Source of the DNA: JASHPR01 sp963842355
GTDB taxonomy: Bacteria; Actinomycetota; Actinomycetes; Streptosporangiales; Streptosporangiaceae
Assembly (NCBI GenBank): GCA_963842355.1
Contig: CAWJGC010000008.1
Location: 248,001 to 312,000 of the forward strand
DNA: 64,000 nt
Direction of reading: 5' to 3'
The translations under genes were made by a program, and so were the position numbers. Positions 1-8,686 of the stretch are shown here, one piece after another (position 1 is the first letter of the stretch; each line of letters starts with the position of its first letter). Below the pieces are notes generated by a model. That model was not told the DNA's origin. It saw nothing but the letters and a program-made list of their open reading frames with translations, and made no database searches.

Positions 1-897
1 GAACTGGGCCCGCTGGATCAGCGTCACGGCCAGGACGACCTGGCCGACACTGGCGCTGCCGTGCGCGGCGCGTACCGCGACCACCGCGATGCCGGCCACG
101 AATCCGGCCGCGAAGACGAGCCAGCCGACGGCGCCGGCGACGCCGCCGAGCACCGCGGCCCGCCTCGTGCCGGCGTTCACCCGTCGCGCGAGCGAGGCGT
201 GCCGGCCGCGGAGCGGGCCCGCGGCCCCGAAGACGCGCAGTTCCTTGGCCGGTCCCGCGGAGGTGGCCAGCGCGAACAACTCATCGGCGAGCCGCCGGTC
301 GGCCGCCAGGCGTTCGTCGGTGCGCTGCCGCAGCCAGACCGAGAGCCGCTCGCCTGCCACGGGCGCGATCGCGCACAGCGGCAGCACGGCGAGCGGCGGG
401 AAGATCACGGCGAGGATCACCACGATGCCGCCGGTGCGCACCAGAATCTGGATGACCAGCAGCATCTGGCGCGGGCCGTTCGCCAGCAGCCGGAGGTTCT
501 GCTCCAGCAGGTCGAGCTCGGTCAGGTATCCCGGCCGCTCAAGATGATCAACGCCGCCGACCGCGTTGATCTGCTCGGCGACGCGCACCGACAGGTAGAG
601 CCCGACCCAGTCGGACAGCACGCTGCCGGCGGTGCCCGCGAGCATCGCCAGCGCCCAGGCCACGGTGAAGAGCACGACCACGCCGGCCACGCCGAGCGCC
701 AGCCGGCCCGGCTGGTGCCGCAGCGCGGCGTCGATGGTCAGCGCGAAACCCACCGGGTACAGCACCGAGCAGACGGCCGCGGCGACCAGGACGGCGGCGG
801 TGTACGCGGCCCAGCCCGGCGCCGCCCGCCAGCCCCAGCTGATGATCGAGCCCCAGACCCGCCGCCGGGTCGGTTCCCGGCCCTCGGCCGGCGTCAC
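1..897 (-). CDS. ABC exporter transmembrane subunit, partial (runs off the window)
   Basis: The minus strand is open for 299 codons from a GTG at 897 to the window edge. The translation has hydrophobic segments around residues 28-52, 63-88 and 160-185, and the motif KELRVFG typical of the region before the last helices of type-I ABC exporter membrane domains. The ATPase domain would lie outside the window. The GTG overlaps the TGA of the upstream exporter gene (GTGA, 894-897), so the two half-transporters are probably co-translated and form a heterodimer. The substrate cannot be told. Confidence 0.8.
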   Translation of the reverse strand, partial: MTPAEGREPTRRRVWGSIISWGWRAAPGWAAYTAAVLVAAAVCSVLYPVGFALTIDAALRHQPGRLALGVAGVVVLFTVAWALAMLAGTAGSVLSDWVGLYLSVRVAEQINAVGGVDHLERPGYLTELDLLEQNLRLLANGPRQMLLVIQILVRTGGIVVILAVIFPPLAVLPLCAIAPVAGERLSVWLRQRTDERLAADRRLADELFALATSAGPAKELRVFGAAGPLRGRHASLARRVNAGTRRAAVLGGVAGAVGWLVFAAGFVAGIAVVAVRAAHGSASVGQVVLAVTLIQRAQF

Positions 898-2751
898 CCG
901 GCCTCCCCGAACCGGGCCGCCTGCAGCCGGAACAGCTGGGCGTAGCGGTTCCCGGCGGCCAGCAGCGAGTCGTGGTCGCCTTGCTCCAGGACCCGCCCGC
1001 CGTCGAGCACGCAGATGTGGTCGGCGCGGCGGACCGTTGAGAACCGGTGCGAGATGATCAGCGTGGTGGTCCCCTCGGTGATCTCCAGGAACCGGTCGAA
1101 GAAGTCGGCCTCGCCGCGGGCGTCCAGCCAGGCCGTCGGCTCGTCGAGAACCAGCACCGTGGCGCCGTGACGCACGGCGAACAGCGCCCGGGCCAGGGCG
1201 ATCCGCTGCCACTGCCCGCCGGAGAGGTCCACGCCGCCGGGGTAGCCGCGGGACAGCACGGTGTCCCAGCCGGCCGGGAGCGACGAGATCGCGTCGAGCG
1301 CGCCGGCGCGCCGGGCCGTGGCCTCCAGGCCGGCGCCGTCATCGAGATGCTCGGGGGCCCCGAGGCCGATGTTCTCGGCCGCGGTGAGCGGGTAGTGCGC
1401 GAAATCCTGGAAGACCACGGCCACCTGCCGCTGCCAGTCGGCCGGGTGCAGCCGGGTGAGGTCGACCCCGTCCACCCGGATGCCGCCGCCGGTGGGATCG
1501 TGCAGCCGGGCCAGCAGTTTCACCAGCGTGGTCTTGCCCGCGCCGTTGATCCCGACCAGGGCGGTGGACCGGCCCGCGGGGATCACCAGGTCCAGGCCGT
1601 CGAAGACGTCGCGGCCGGCGCCGGGATAGCGGAACCGCACCTGGTCGAACCGGATGGCACGGACCGGCCGCCCGGCCGCGGGCAGCCGTCCGGACAGGTC
1701 ACCGTCCGGCGGGGCGAGCTCGGCTTCCAGCCGGCCGGTCCGCGGCAGCCCCTGCACCATCCAGGCCAGGTCGACGTCCTCCCAGGAAATGTCGCCGACC
1801 GTGTACGTCGCGGCCAGCATCGGCAGCATGACGGCCAGGGTGCCGAGACCGATCTGGCGGTGGTACGCGGCCAGGCCCAGGTACGTGCACGCGCCGGCGT
1901 AGGCGGCCAGCACCGGAACCGAAAGCAGCAGCACCTGGCGGTCAAGTCGCCGCAGCACGCCCCAGGGGCCGGCCATCGCCTGCAGCCACTGCGAGCGGTA
2001 TCGCTCGACCAGCCATCCGCCCAGGCCGAACACCCGGGACTCCTTGGCCACGGCCGGCCGGGCGGCCAGTTGCTGCAGGTACCAGGCCCGCCGCATGGTC
2101 TCGGAGCCGCCGGCGTACAGCTCCCCCTGCTCCCGGATTAACGCGAGCTGGGGACGCCGCACGGCCACCCACATGACCAGCATCCCGAGGCCCAGCCACC
2201 ATCGCCAGGAAGCCAGCACGGCGCACGCGAACAGGCCGCTGGCGCGGTTGCTGACCACCAGCGCCAGGGTCATCGGCGCGTCGGCCGGCCGCGGGTTGAC
2301 CAGCTGGCCCTGGGCCAGCTCCAGGTCGTCGAGCACCTTCGGGTCCTCGAGGTGCGCGATCCCGGCCGGCCAGGCCGACCGCCGCCATCAGCCTGTCCTG
2401 CGTGCGGTAGACCAGCCGCCACTTCACCACCGAGCTGAGCGCCGACTGCACGGGCCCCAGCAGCAGCGCCGCCGTGTAGGCCGCCCCGGCCACGGCGAGG
2501 GCCACCAGCAGCCGGTGCCCGGCGGCGGAGTGCAGGCCGGCCCGCGCCGACGCCGGAATGTCGCCCACCAGGTGGCCGGCCGCGATCAGGACGAGGTTGG
2601 GCAGGACGGACGCGGCGGCGGCGTAGGCCGCGACCGCGCACGCCAGCGGCAGGCTGGTCTCCCACAGCAGCCGGACCGCGGCGCCGTAGCCGGGACCGGC
2701 GAACGCCCGGAAGAGCCGGCTGCGGGGGTTCCGCGCCGGTTTGTCCACCAT
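894..2751 (-). pseudogene. ABC exporter, fused membrane and ATPase domains, frameshifted
   Basis: Starting at the ATG at 2751 the protein reads as an exporter membrane domain for about 130 residues and then runs into Ala/Arg/Gly-rich nonsense. The expected continuation (GIAHLEDPKVLDDLELAQ) is present in another frame from about 2370 on. That second frame carries the rest of the membrane domain and a full ATPase domain: Walker A GINGAGKTT, signature LSGGQWQRIALARAL, Walker B VLVLDEPTAWLD, and the H-loop IISHR. The corrected protein would be about 618 residues, normal for the family. The break lies near 2365-2372 in a CCGGCCGG run and is one base too many or two too few. It may be a sequencing error or a genuine lesion. 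It pairs with the next gene downstream by a GTGA overlap. Confidence 0.8.
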
Positions 2752-2832
2752 CTCAGGCTAGCGGGTCAGCCCCGGCGGCCCGGCCGCGGCCGGGCCGATG
2801 CCGGCGACCCGGGTTCAGGTTCCGCGTCGCCG

Positions 2833-2967
2833 CTGAACCCGCCGAGCGGCTGCCGGTTCCGCGCTCGATGTCCCCGGGCCCAGGAACGCTGCGCGGCCGA
2901 GGTGCCCGAACTCCGCGCGCTCGGCGACGGGCATCTCGTGGCCTGTCACTTCCCGCCGGTACCGTGA
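2833..2967 (+). pseudogene. Remnant of oligopeptide/dipeptide ABC ATPase C-terminus (oligo_HPY region)
   Basis: A 45-codon stretch ending in TGA at 2965-2967 encodes PPSGCRFRARCPRAQERC, followed by a spaced GHLVACHFP. This is the cysteine-containing tail found at the C-terminus of peptide-transport ATPases. The intact ATPase at 16714-17745 in this window ends the same way (PPSGCRFHPRCRYATEIC, then GHLAACHHP). No ATPase domain precedes it, so this is the decayed end of a deleted gene, not a functional ORF. Confidence 0.7.
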
Positions 2968-2993
2968 TGATCAGTGAAGAGGAGGGAGCTCGC

Positions 2994-4181
2994 ATGCCCG
3001 AGCGCCAGAGCACCGAGCCCGCGGTGGCCGCGACGGCGGTAACGTCGCCGCCGGCAGCGCCGTTCTCGCAGCGGCCGCCGTTCCGGGCCGATCATGTCGG
3101 CAGCCTGCTGCGCCCGCCGGAGGTGCTGCGCGCTCGCGAGGACCGGGCGGCCGGGCGGATCGGGGCCGGCGAGCTGCAGGAGGTCGAGGACGCGGCGATC
3201 CGCGAGGCCGTGCGCCGGCAGCAGGAGGCGGGGCTGGTGTCGGCGACCGACGGGGAGTTCCGCCGCGAGTCGTGGCACATGGACTTCATCTACCAGCTCG
3301 GCGGCATCGCCCAGGTGGCCGACGACACGATCCGGGTGGCGTTCCGCAACGAGCACAAGACCTACGAGTGGGCGCCGCCGTCGGCACACGTGGTCGCGCC
3401 GCTGCGGCTGGAGCACACCATCTTCGGCGAGGCGTTCAGCTTCCTGGCCGGCGCGGTGCCGGCGGGCGTGACACCCAAGCTCACCATCCCCTCGCCCAGC
3501 ATGGTGCACTACCGCGGCGGGCGCGCCGCGATCGACGCCACGGTGTACCCCGGCCTGGACCAGTTCTGGGCCGACCTGGCCGCGGCCTACGCCGACGAGG
3601 TCCGCCGCCTGTACGACCTGGGCTGCCGCTACCTGCAACTCGACGACACCAGCCTGGCCTACCTCAACGACCCCGCCCAGCGCGCCCACGTCGCGCAGAT
3701 CGGCGGGGACCCCGAGCATCAGCACGAGCGTTACATCGCCACCATCAACCGCGCCCTGGCCGGCCGCCCGCCCGGCCTCGCGGTGACCACGCACATGTGC
3801 CGCGGCAACAACCAGAGCATGTGGGCCGCCGAAGGCAGCTACGACTTCGTCGCCGAAGCCCTGTTCAACGACCTGGAAGTCGACGGCTTCTTCTGCGAAT
3901 GGGACGACCAGCGCTCGGGCGGCTTCGAACCGCTGCGCTTCGTGCCCCCAGGCAAGAAGGTCGTGCTCGGACTGGTCACCACCAAACGCGGCCAGCTGGA
4001 AAGCAAAGACGACCTGAAACGCCGGATCGAGGCCGCCTCCCGGTTCATCGACACCGGCCAGCTCTGCCTGTCCCCGCAGTGCGGGTTCTCCTCCACCAAG
4101 GAAGGCAACGACCTCACCCAGGAGCAGCAGTGGGCCAAGCTCGCCCTGATCGCCGAGACCGCCCGGGAAGTCTGGGGCTAG
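2994..4181 (+). CDS. MetE-like cobalamin-independent methionine synthase family protein
   Basis: A 395-residue protein of the single-domain MetE C-terminal-like family (YxjG/YxjH type), expected to transfer a methyl group to a thiol through a zinc site. Family signatures are RADHVGSLLRP near the N-terminus, TDGEFRRESWHMDF, the zinc-site motif HMCRGN, and SPQCGFSS near the C-terminus. It lacks the N-terminal half of full MetE, so the methyl donor may differ from methyl-tetrahydrofolate. I chose ATG 2994 because GAGGAGGGAG lies just upstream; an in-frame ATG at 2967-2969 lacks such a site. It converges on sufT with 7 bp between stop codons. Confidence 0.85.
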   Translation: MPERQSTEPAVAATAVTSPPAAPFSQRPPFRADHVGSLLRPPEVLRAREDRAAGRIGAGELQEVEDAAIREAVRRQQEAGLVSATDGEFRRESWHMDFIYQLGGIAQVADDTIRVAFRNEHKTYEWAPPSAHVVAPLRLEHTIFGEAFSFLAGAVPAGVTPKLTIPSPSMVHYRGGRAAIDATVYPGLDQFWADLAAAYADEVRRLYDLGCRYLQLDDTSLAYLNDPAQRAHVAQIGGDPEHQHERYIATINRALAGRPPGLAVTTHMCRGNNQSMWAAEGSYDFVAEALFNDLEVDGFFCEWDDQRSGGFEPLRFVPPGKKVVLGLVTTKRGQLESKDDLKRRIEAASRFIDTGQLCLSPQCGFSSTKEGNDLTQEQQWAKLALIAETAREVWG

Positions 4182-4188
4182 CGCCGGG

Positions 4189-4536
4189 TCAGACGTTGAA
4201 GCCCAGCGCGCGAAGCTGCTCCCGGCCGTCCTCGGTGATCTTGTCGGGCCCCCACGGCGGGAGCCACACCCAGTTGATGCGGAAGTCGGCGACGAGCCCG
4301 TCCAGCGCCGACCGCGCCTGGTCCTCGATCACGTCGGTCAGCGGGCATGCGGCGCTGGTGAGCGTCATGTCGATGGTGGCGACCCGGTCCTCGGCCACCG
4401 TCACGCCGTAGACCAGGCCGAGGTCGACGACGTTCACGCCGAGTTCGGGGTCGACGACGTCCCGCAGCGCCTCCAGGACGTCCTCGGTGTCGGGGTTAGG
4501 CTGGCCGGCCAGTTCGGCCGCGTTGTCGGTCGTCAT
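4189..4536 (-). CDS. sufT: SufT-type MIP18/DUF59 Fe-S assembly protein
   Basis: A 115-residue protein of the MIP18 (DUF59) family, a maturation factor that helps place Fe-S clusters into target enzymes. It shows the family core DVLEALRDVVDPELGVNVVD, then LTSAACPLTDVI with the conserved cysteine, and WLPPWGPDKITEDGREQLR at the end. The start ATG at 4536 has AGGAG upstream (on the minus strand) and overlaps the sufU stop as ATGA (4533-4536). It is the last gene of the SUF operon. A longer in-frame extension to 4653 reads as sufU in another frame and is rejected. Confidence 0.93.
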   Translation of the reverse strand: MTTDNAAELAGQPNPDTEDVLEALRDVVDPELGVNVVDLGLVYGVTVAEDRVATIDMTLTSAACPLTDVIEDQARSALDGLVADFRINWVWLPPWGPDKITEDGREQLRALGFNV

Positions 4537-5060
4537 CTCTGCTCCTGCCTGCGTCCCTGGTCCGCGGTAATCTCGCCGCCGGGCGTCCGCCCGGCTCCGT
4601 CCAGCGCCTGGGCGGTCGCGTCCTTCCAAGCCATCCAGCCGAGCAGGGCGCATTTGATCCGCGCCGGGTACTTGGCTACGCCCTCGAACGCCACGGCGTC
4701 GCCGAGGAGGTCCTCGTCGGGTACGGCCCGGCCGCGGGACTGCATCAGCTCGAGGAACGCCCCGCTGATGTCCATCGCATCCCGCACGGTCTTGCCGATC
4801 AACGCCTCGGTCATCACCGACGCGCTCGCCTGGCTGATCGAGCAGCCCAGCGCGTCGTAGGAGACGTCGGCAACGGCCTGCTCACCGCCCGCGTCCTTCA
4901 GCGTCACCCGCAGCGTGACCTCGTCGCCGCACAGCGGGTTCACGTGATGCACCTGCGCGTCGTATGGTTCCCGCAGGCCCTTGTTATGCGGGTGGCGGTA
5001 ATGGTCCAGGATGATTTCCTGGTACATGGACTCGACTTCCATTTTCGCCGCCTCCGTCAT
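4533..5060 (-). CDS. sufU: Fe-S cluster assembly protein SufU (NifU-like, zinc-dependent)
   Basis: A 175-residue IscU/NifU-like protein that takes sulfur from SufS and passes it to the SufBCD scaffold. The three conserved cysteines are visible in NPLCGDEV, DALGCSISQASASVM and PARIKCALLGW, together with the aspartate of CGD; the spacing between the first two is of the SufU type. The ATG at 5060 overlaps the sufS stop (ATGA, 5057-5060); the internal ATG at 5042 (MEVESMYQEI) is an alternative start. The C-terminus has a short Gly/Arg/Gln-rich tail. Confidence 0.93.
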   Translation of the reverse strand: MTEAAKMEVESMYQEIILDHYRHPHNKGLREPYDAQVHHVNPLCGDEVTLRVTLKDAGGEQAVADVSYDALGCSISQASASVMTEALIGKTVRDAMDISGAFLELMQSRGRAVPDEDLLGDAVAFEGVAKYPARIKCALLGWMAWKDATAQALDGAGRTPGGEITADQGRRQEQR

Positions 5061-6370
5061 CGCGCGGGTGCGAAGAACCGCTGGGCCTGGCGCACCCCGT
5101 CGGCCAGCGCGTCGACCTCGTCGTGGGTGTTGTACACGTAGAACGTCGCCCGGGTGCTGGCCTGTACGCCGAGCGCCCGGTGCAGCGGCCAGGCGCAGTG
5201 GTGGTTGGCTCGCACCGCGATACCGAGTTCGTCGAGCAGTTGCCCGACGTCGTGCGGATGCACCCCGTCCACGGTGAACGACACCGCGCCGCCGCGGTCG
5301 TCGGTGGTCAGCGGGCCGAGTATGCGGACGCCGGGGATGCCGCCGAGCGCGTCGAGCGCGTGGGCGGTCAGCGCCTCCTCGTGCGCGGCCACGTTCGGCA
5401 TGCCGAGCGCGTCGAGGTAATCGCACGCCGCGGCCAGGCCCGCCGCCTGGGCGGCCGCGGGCACCCCGGCCTCGAACCGCTCCGGTGGCGGCAGGAAGGT
5501 CGAGCCCTCCATCCGGACCACCTCGATCATCGATCCGCCGGCGATGAACGGCGGCATGACCTCGAGCAGCTCGCGCCGCCCCCACAGCACGCCGATGCCG
5601 GACGGCCCGAGCATCTTGTGCGCGGAGAACGCGAGGAAGTCCGGGCCGAGCCCGGCCACGTCGACCGGCCGGTTCGGCACCGACTGGGCGCCGTCGGCCA
5701 CCACCACCGCCCCGCGCGCGTGCGCCAGGGCCGCGATCTGGCCGACCGGCGGGACCGCGCCGGTGACGTTGGACTGGTGCGTGACCGCGACGACCCTGGT
5801 CCGGTCGCCGATCAGCTCCCCGGCGCGGCTGAGGTCCAGGCGGCCGTCCGGGGTCACGCCGAACCAGCGCAGCGTGGCCCCGGTGCGCTGGCAGAGCTGC
5901 TGCCAGGGAACCAGGTTGGCGTGGTGCTCCATCTCGGTGACCAGGACCTCGTCGCCGGGGCCGATCCGGAACCGGCTGGCCTCGGGCCCGGCCGTGGCCG
6001 CGTTGCTGAACGCGTACGCGACCAGGTTCAGCGCCTCGGTCGCGCTCTTGGTGAACACGATCTCGCCGGGATCCGCGCCGATGAACTCGGCGACCCGCAC
6101 CCGGGCGCCCTCGTAGGCGTCCGTGGCCTCCTCGCCGAGCAGGTGCGCCCCGCGGTGCGCGGCCGAGTTGTGGATGGTGTAGAAGTCGCGTTCGGAGTCG
6201 AGGACCTGCCGCGGCTTGTGCGAGGTGGCGCCGGAGTCGAGGTAGATCAGCGGCCGGCCGCCGCGCACCGCCCGGCCCAGGATCGGGAAATCGGCGCGGA
6301 TCCCGGCCACGTCGAGCGGGTGCGTGGCCGCGCCCGCCGGCGCGGCCGGCCCGGTCGTGGTCGAGGTCAT
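5057..6370 (-). CDS. sufS: Cysteine desulfurase SufS
   Basis: A 437-residue class-V aminotransferase-fold enzyme that removes sulfur from cysteine to feed Fe-S assembly. The PLP-binding lysine is in AFSAHKMLGPSGIGVLWG, and the active-site cysteine in RANHHCAWPLHRALG, equivalent to the usual HCAQP motif. TKSATEALNLVAYA and EMEHHANLVPWQ are further family signatures. The ATG at 6370 overlaps the sufC stop (ATGA), and its own stop overlaps sufU, so translation is coupled on both sides. The length is normal for SufS apart from a slightly extended Ala-rich N-terminus. Confidence 0.95.
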   Translation of the reverse strand: MTSTTTGPAAPAGAATHPLDVAGIRADFPILGRAVRGGRPLIYLDSGATSHKPRQVLDSERDFYTIHNSAAHRGAHLLGEEATDAYEGARVRVAEFIGADPGEIVFTKSATEALNLVAYAFSNAATAGPEASRFRIGPGDEVLVTEMEHHANLVPWQQLCQRTGATLRWFGVTPDGRLDLSRAGELIGDRTRVVAVTHQSNVTGAVPPVGQIAALAHARGAVVVADGAQSVPNRPVDVAGLGPDFLAFSAHKMLGPSGIGVLWGRRELLEVMPPFIAGGSMIEVVRMEGSTFLPPPERFEAGVPAAAQAAGLAAACDYLDALGMPNVAAHEEALTAHALDALGGIPGVRILGPLTTDDRGGAVSFTVDGVHPHDVGQLLDELGIAVRANHHCAWPLHRALGVQASTRATFYVYNTHDEVDALADGVRQAQRFFAPAR

Positions 6371-7146
6371 GCCGTGTTCCCCACTGTGTTCCCCACGGCG
6401 CCCGCCGTGAGGAACCTCTCGTAGCCCTCGGCCTCCAGCACCTCGGCCAGTTCGGCCCCGCCTTCCTCGACGATCCGGCCGCCGACGAACACGTGCACGA
6501 AGCCGGGCCGCACGTACCGCAGGATCCGGGTGTAGTGGGTGATCAGCAGCACCCCGTGCCCCGGCTCCTCGCGGAACTTGTTGATCCCCTGGGACACCAC
6601 CTTCAGCGCGTCGATGTCCAGCCCGGAGTCGGTCTCGTCCAGGATCGCGATCTTCGGGTTGAGCAGCTGCATCTGCAGGATCTCGTGCCGCTTCTTCTCC
6701 CCGCCGGAGAAGCCCTCGTTCAGGTTCCGCTCGGCGAAGGCCGGGTCCATGGAGAGCGCGTCCATGGACGTGCGCAGTTCCTTGACGAACGTGCGCAGCT
6801 TGGGCGCCTCGCCGCGGACCGCGGTGATCGCCGTGCGCAGGAAGTTCGACACCGAGACCCCGGGCACCTCCACCGGGTACTGCATGGCGAGGAACAGGCC
6901 GGCCCGGGCCCGGGCGTCCACGCTCATCGCCAGCACGTCCTCGCCGTCCAGCGTGACCGAGCCCTGCGTGACCAGGTACTTGGGATGGCCGGCGATCGCG
7001 TACGCCAGGGTGGACTTGCCGGAGCCGTTCGGCCCCATGATCGCGTGAGTCTCCCCGGCCCGGACGGTCAGGTCCACGCCGCGCAGGATCTCCCGTTGGG
7101 TGCCGGACGCCTCCTCCACGCTGACGTGCAGGTCCCGGATGGCCAG
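6367..7146 (-). CDS. sufC: Fe-S assembly ATPase SufC (5' end in doubt)
   Basis: The ABC-type ATPase that drives the SufBCD scaffold. It has Walker A IMGPNGSGKSTLAYAI, signature GFSGGEKKRHEILQM, Walker B IAILDETDSGLD, and the SufC-typical QYPVEVPGVSVSNFLR. The first beta-strand (LAIRDLHVSVE) is encoded upstream of the first usable start, GTG 7119. In that frame there is no ATG, GTG or TTG before a TAG at 7186-7188; the only candidate is CTG 7146. An ATG at 7193 has a good ribosome-binding site (AGAGGAG about 9 nt away) but is in another frame, so a one-frame indel between 7150 and 7190 is likely. The coordinates cover the unbroken frame carrying the conserved domain. Confidence 0.9.
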   Translation of the reverse strand: MAIRDLHVSVEEASGTQREILRGVDLTVRAGETHAIMGPNGSGKSTLAYAIAGHPKYLVTQGSVTLDGEDVLAMSVDARARAGLFLAMQYPVEVPGVSVSNFLRTAITAVRGEAPKLRTFVKELRTSMDALSMDPAFAERNLNEGFSGGEKKRHEILQMQLLNPKIAILDETDSGLDIDALKVVSQGINKFREEPGHGVLLITHYTRILRYVRPGFVHVFVGGRIVEEGGAELAEVLEAEGYERFLTAGAVGNTVGNTA

Positions 7147-7196
7147 GGTGGCCGGTGGGACGCCCGGGTCGGCTGGGTCGGCTGGCTAGCCATTAT

Positions 7197-7529
7197 CTAT
7201 TTCTCCTCTGACAGCGAGACGTACACGTCGTCGCCGTGGGTCTGTACCGGATAGGTGGCCACGGGCTTCGTGGCCGGCGGCCCGGTGGGATCGCCGGTGC
7301 GCAGGTCGAAACAGGACCCGTGCAGCCAGCACTCCACCGTGTGGTCGTAGATGTCACCCTCGGACAGCGGGACTTCCTCGTGCGAGCACACGTCGTGCAG
7401 CGCGAAGATCTCCCCGCCCGCGCGGATGATCGCGACCGGCGTGTCCTGGACCTCCACGCCCAGGGCACCGTCCTCGGGCACGTCGGCCAGGGCGCAGGCG
7501 CGCACGTAGGAGCCGCCGGGTCCGCTCAT
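7197..7529 (-). CDS. Rieske [2Fe-2S] ferredoxin-type protein of the SUF operon
   Basis: A 110-residue soluble Rieske protein with both cluster-binding boxes, CSHEEVPL (Cys-x-His) and CWLHGSCFD (Cys-x2-His). It resembles the ferredoxin subunits of ring-hydroxylating dioxygenases, but actinobacterial SUF operons commonly carry such a gene between sufD and sufC, so a role in electron supply or cluster handling is more likely here; that is inference. The ATG at 7529 overlaps the sufD stop (ATGA, 7526-7529). Its stop TAG lies within the spacer between the ribosome-binding site and the putative sufC ATG at 7193. Confidence 0.92.
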   Translation of the reverse strand: MSGPGGSYVRACALADVPEDGALGVEVQDTPVAIIRAGGEIFALHDVCSHEEVPLSEGDIYDHTVECWLHGSCFDLRTGDPTGPPATKPVATYPVQTHGDDVYVSLSEEK

Positions 7530-8686
7530 GCGACATGCTCCAGCGACCGGGTCAGCTCGGCCTCGATGGCTTCGGTGACCCGGCCCCGCACCTCGGGCAC
7601 CTCGATCTGGGTGATGAGCTGGGCGAAGAAGCCCCTGATCACCAGGCGCCGCGCCTCGGCGAACGGGATCCCGCGCGTCATCAGGTAGAACAGGTGATGG
7701 TCCTCGAGCCGCCCGCTGGCGCTGGCGTGGCCCGCGCCCACCACCTCGCCGGTCAGGATCTCCAGGTTCGGCACCGAGTCGACCCGGGTACCGTCGGTCA
7801 GCACCAGGTTCCGGTTGTACTCATAGGTGTCGGTGCCGACCGCCGTCGGCCGGATGATCACGTCCCCGATCCAGACCGCGTGAGCGTCCTCGCCCTGCAG
7901 CGCGCCCTTGTAACTCACCCGGCTACGGCAGTTCGGCTCGGCGTGATCCACGAACAGCCGGTGTTCCAGGTGCTGCCCCGCGTCGGCGAAGTACAGCCCC
8001 CGCAGCTCCGCGTCCCCGCCCGGCCCCGCGTACCGCACCGAAGGCGCCAGCCGGACCACCGACCCCCCCAGCGTCACCGCCGAATGCGCCACCCGCGCGT
8101 CTTTCCCCAGCCGCGCGTGATGATGCGACAGATGCACCGCATCCCCCGCCCAGTCCTGCAGCGACACGACCGCGAGCGAAGCCCCCTCCCCCACCACCAG
8201 CTCGACATTGTCCGCGTACGTGGCCGACCCCCCGTAATCCAGCACCACGACGCCGCGCGCGTTCGCCTCGACGTTAACGACCAGGTGCCCGAACGAAGCC
8301 CCGCCCGAGTCCTCCCCCCGGACCGTGACCCACGTCGGCTCCGTGGCCTCGACCCCCGCTGGAACCGTCACGACGCTCGCCTCGGAGAACGACGCGAAAG
8401 CCCGCGCGCTGACCCGGTCCGCGGGCACGTAGGCGGCACCGAGGCGCGGGTCATCGCGTTCGGTCCTCTCAGCGAAGACCCGCGGCGCGGTGTCGACTGC
8501 GACGCTGACCTTCCCCTCGGGCAGGGCCGAGTCACCGTGCAGACCCCGCAGCCGCCGCAACGGGGTAAACCGCCACTCTTCTTCGCGCCCCGTGGGGACG
8601 GGGAAATCGGAAGGATCGTAGGACTGCCGCTCGTGCAGCCGAGAAACGGGGGCGCCGGACTCGGCCGCCCCCTGCAGCACGGACAT
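7526..8686 (-). CDS. sufD: Fe-S cluster assembly scaffold protein SufD
   Basis: A 386-residue SufB/SufD-family protein, paralogous to SufB and its partner in the SufBC2D scaffold. The beta-helix core is recognisable from VVVLDYGG through GLYFADAGQHLEHRLFVDH and YKGALQGEDAHAVWIGDV. It ends with the family tail ASASGRLEDHHLFYLMTRGI and EARRLVIRGFF. The ATG at 8686 overlaps the sufB stop as TGATG. A much longer minus-strand ORF through 9952 in this frame is a shadow of sufB. Confidence 0.94.
   Translation of the reverse strand: MSVLQGAAESGAPVSRLHERQSYDPSDFPVPTGREEEWRFTPLRRLRGLHGDSALPEGKVSVAVDTAPRVFAERTERDDPRLGAAYVPADRVSARAFASFSEASVVTVPAGVEATEPTWVTVRGEDSGGASFGHLVVNVEANARGVVVLDYGGSATYADNVELVVGEGASLAVVSLQDWAGDAVHLSHHHARLGKDARVAHSAVTLGGSVVRLAPSVRYAGPGGDAELRGLYFADAGQHLEHRLFVDHAEPNCRSRVSYKGALQGEDAHAVWIGDVIIRPTAVGTDTYEYNRNLVLTDGTRVDSVPNLEILTGEVVGAGHASASGRLEDHHLFYLMTRGIPFAEARRLVIRGFFAQLITQIEVPEVRGRVTEAIEAELTRSLEHVA

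Noticed and set aside
61..945. Long plus-strand ORFs opposite the ABC exporter
   Set aside because: They are His/Arg/Gly-rich shadows; the minus strand encodes a clear ABC membrane domain.
4533..5585. 350-codon extension of SufU
   Set aside because: The extra N-terminus is sufS read in the wrong frame; ATG 5060 with the ATGA overlap is the true start.
5123..6424. 433-codon plus-strand ORF opposite sufS
   Set aside because: Composition (Arg/Gly/Val/His-rich, no family features) is that of antisense of a high-GC gene.
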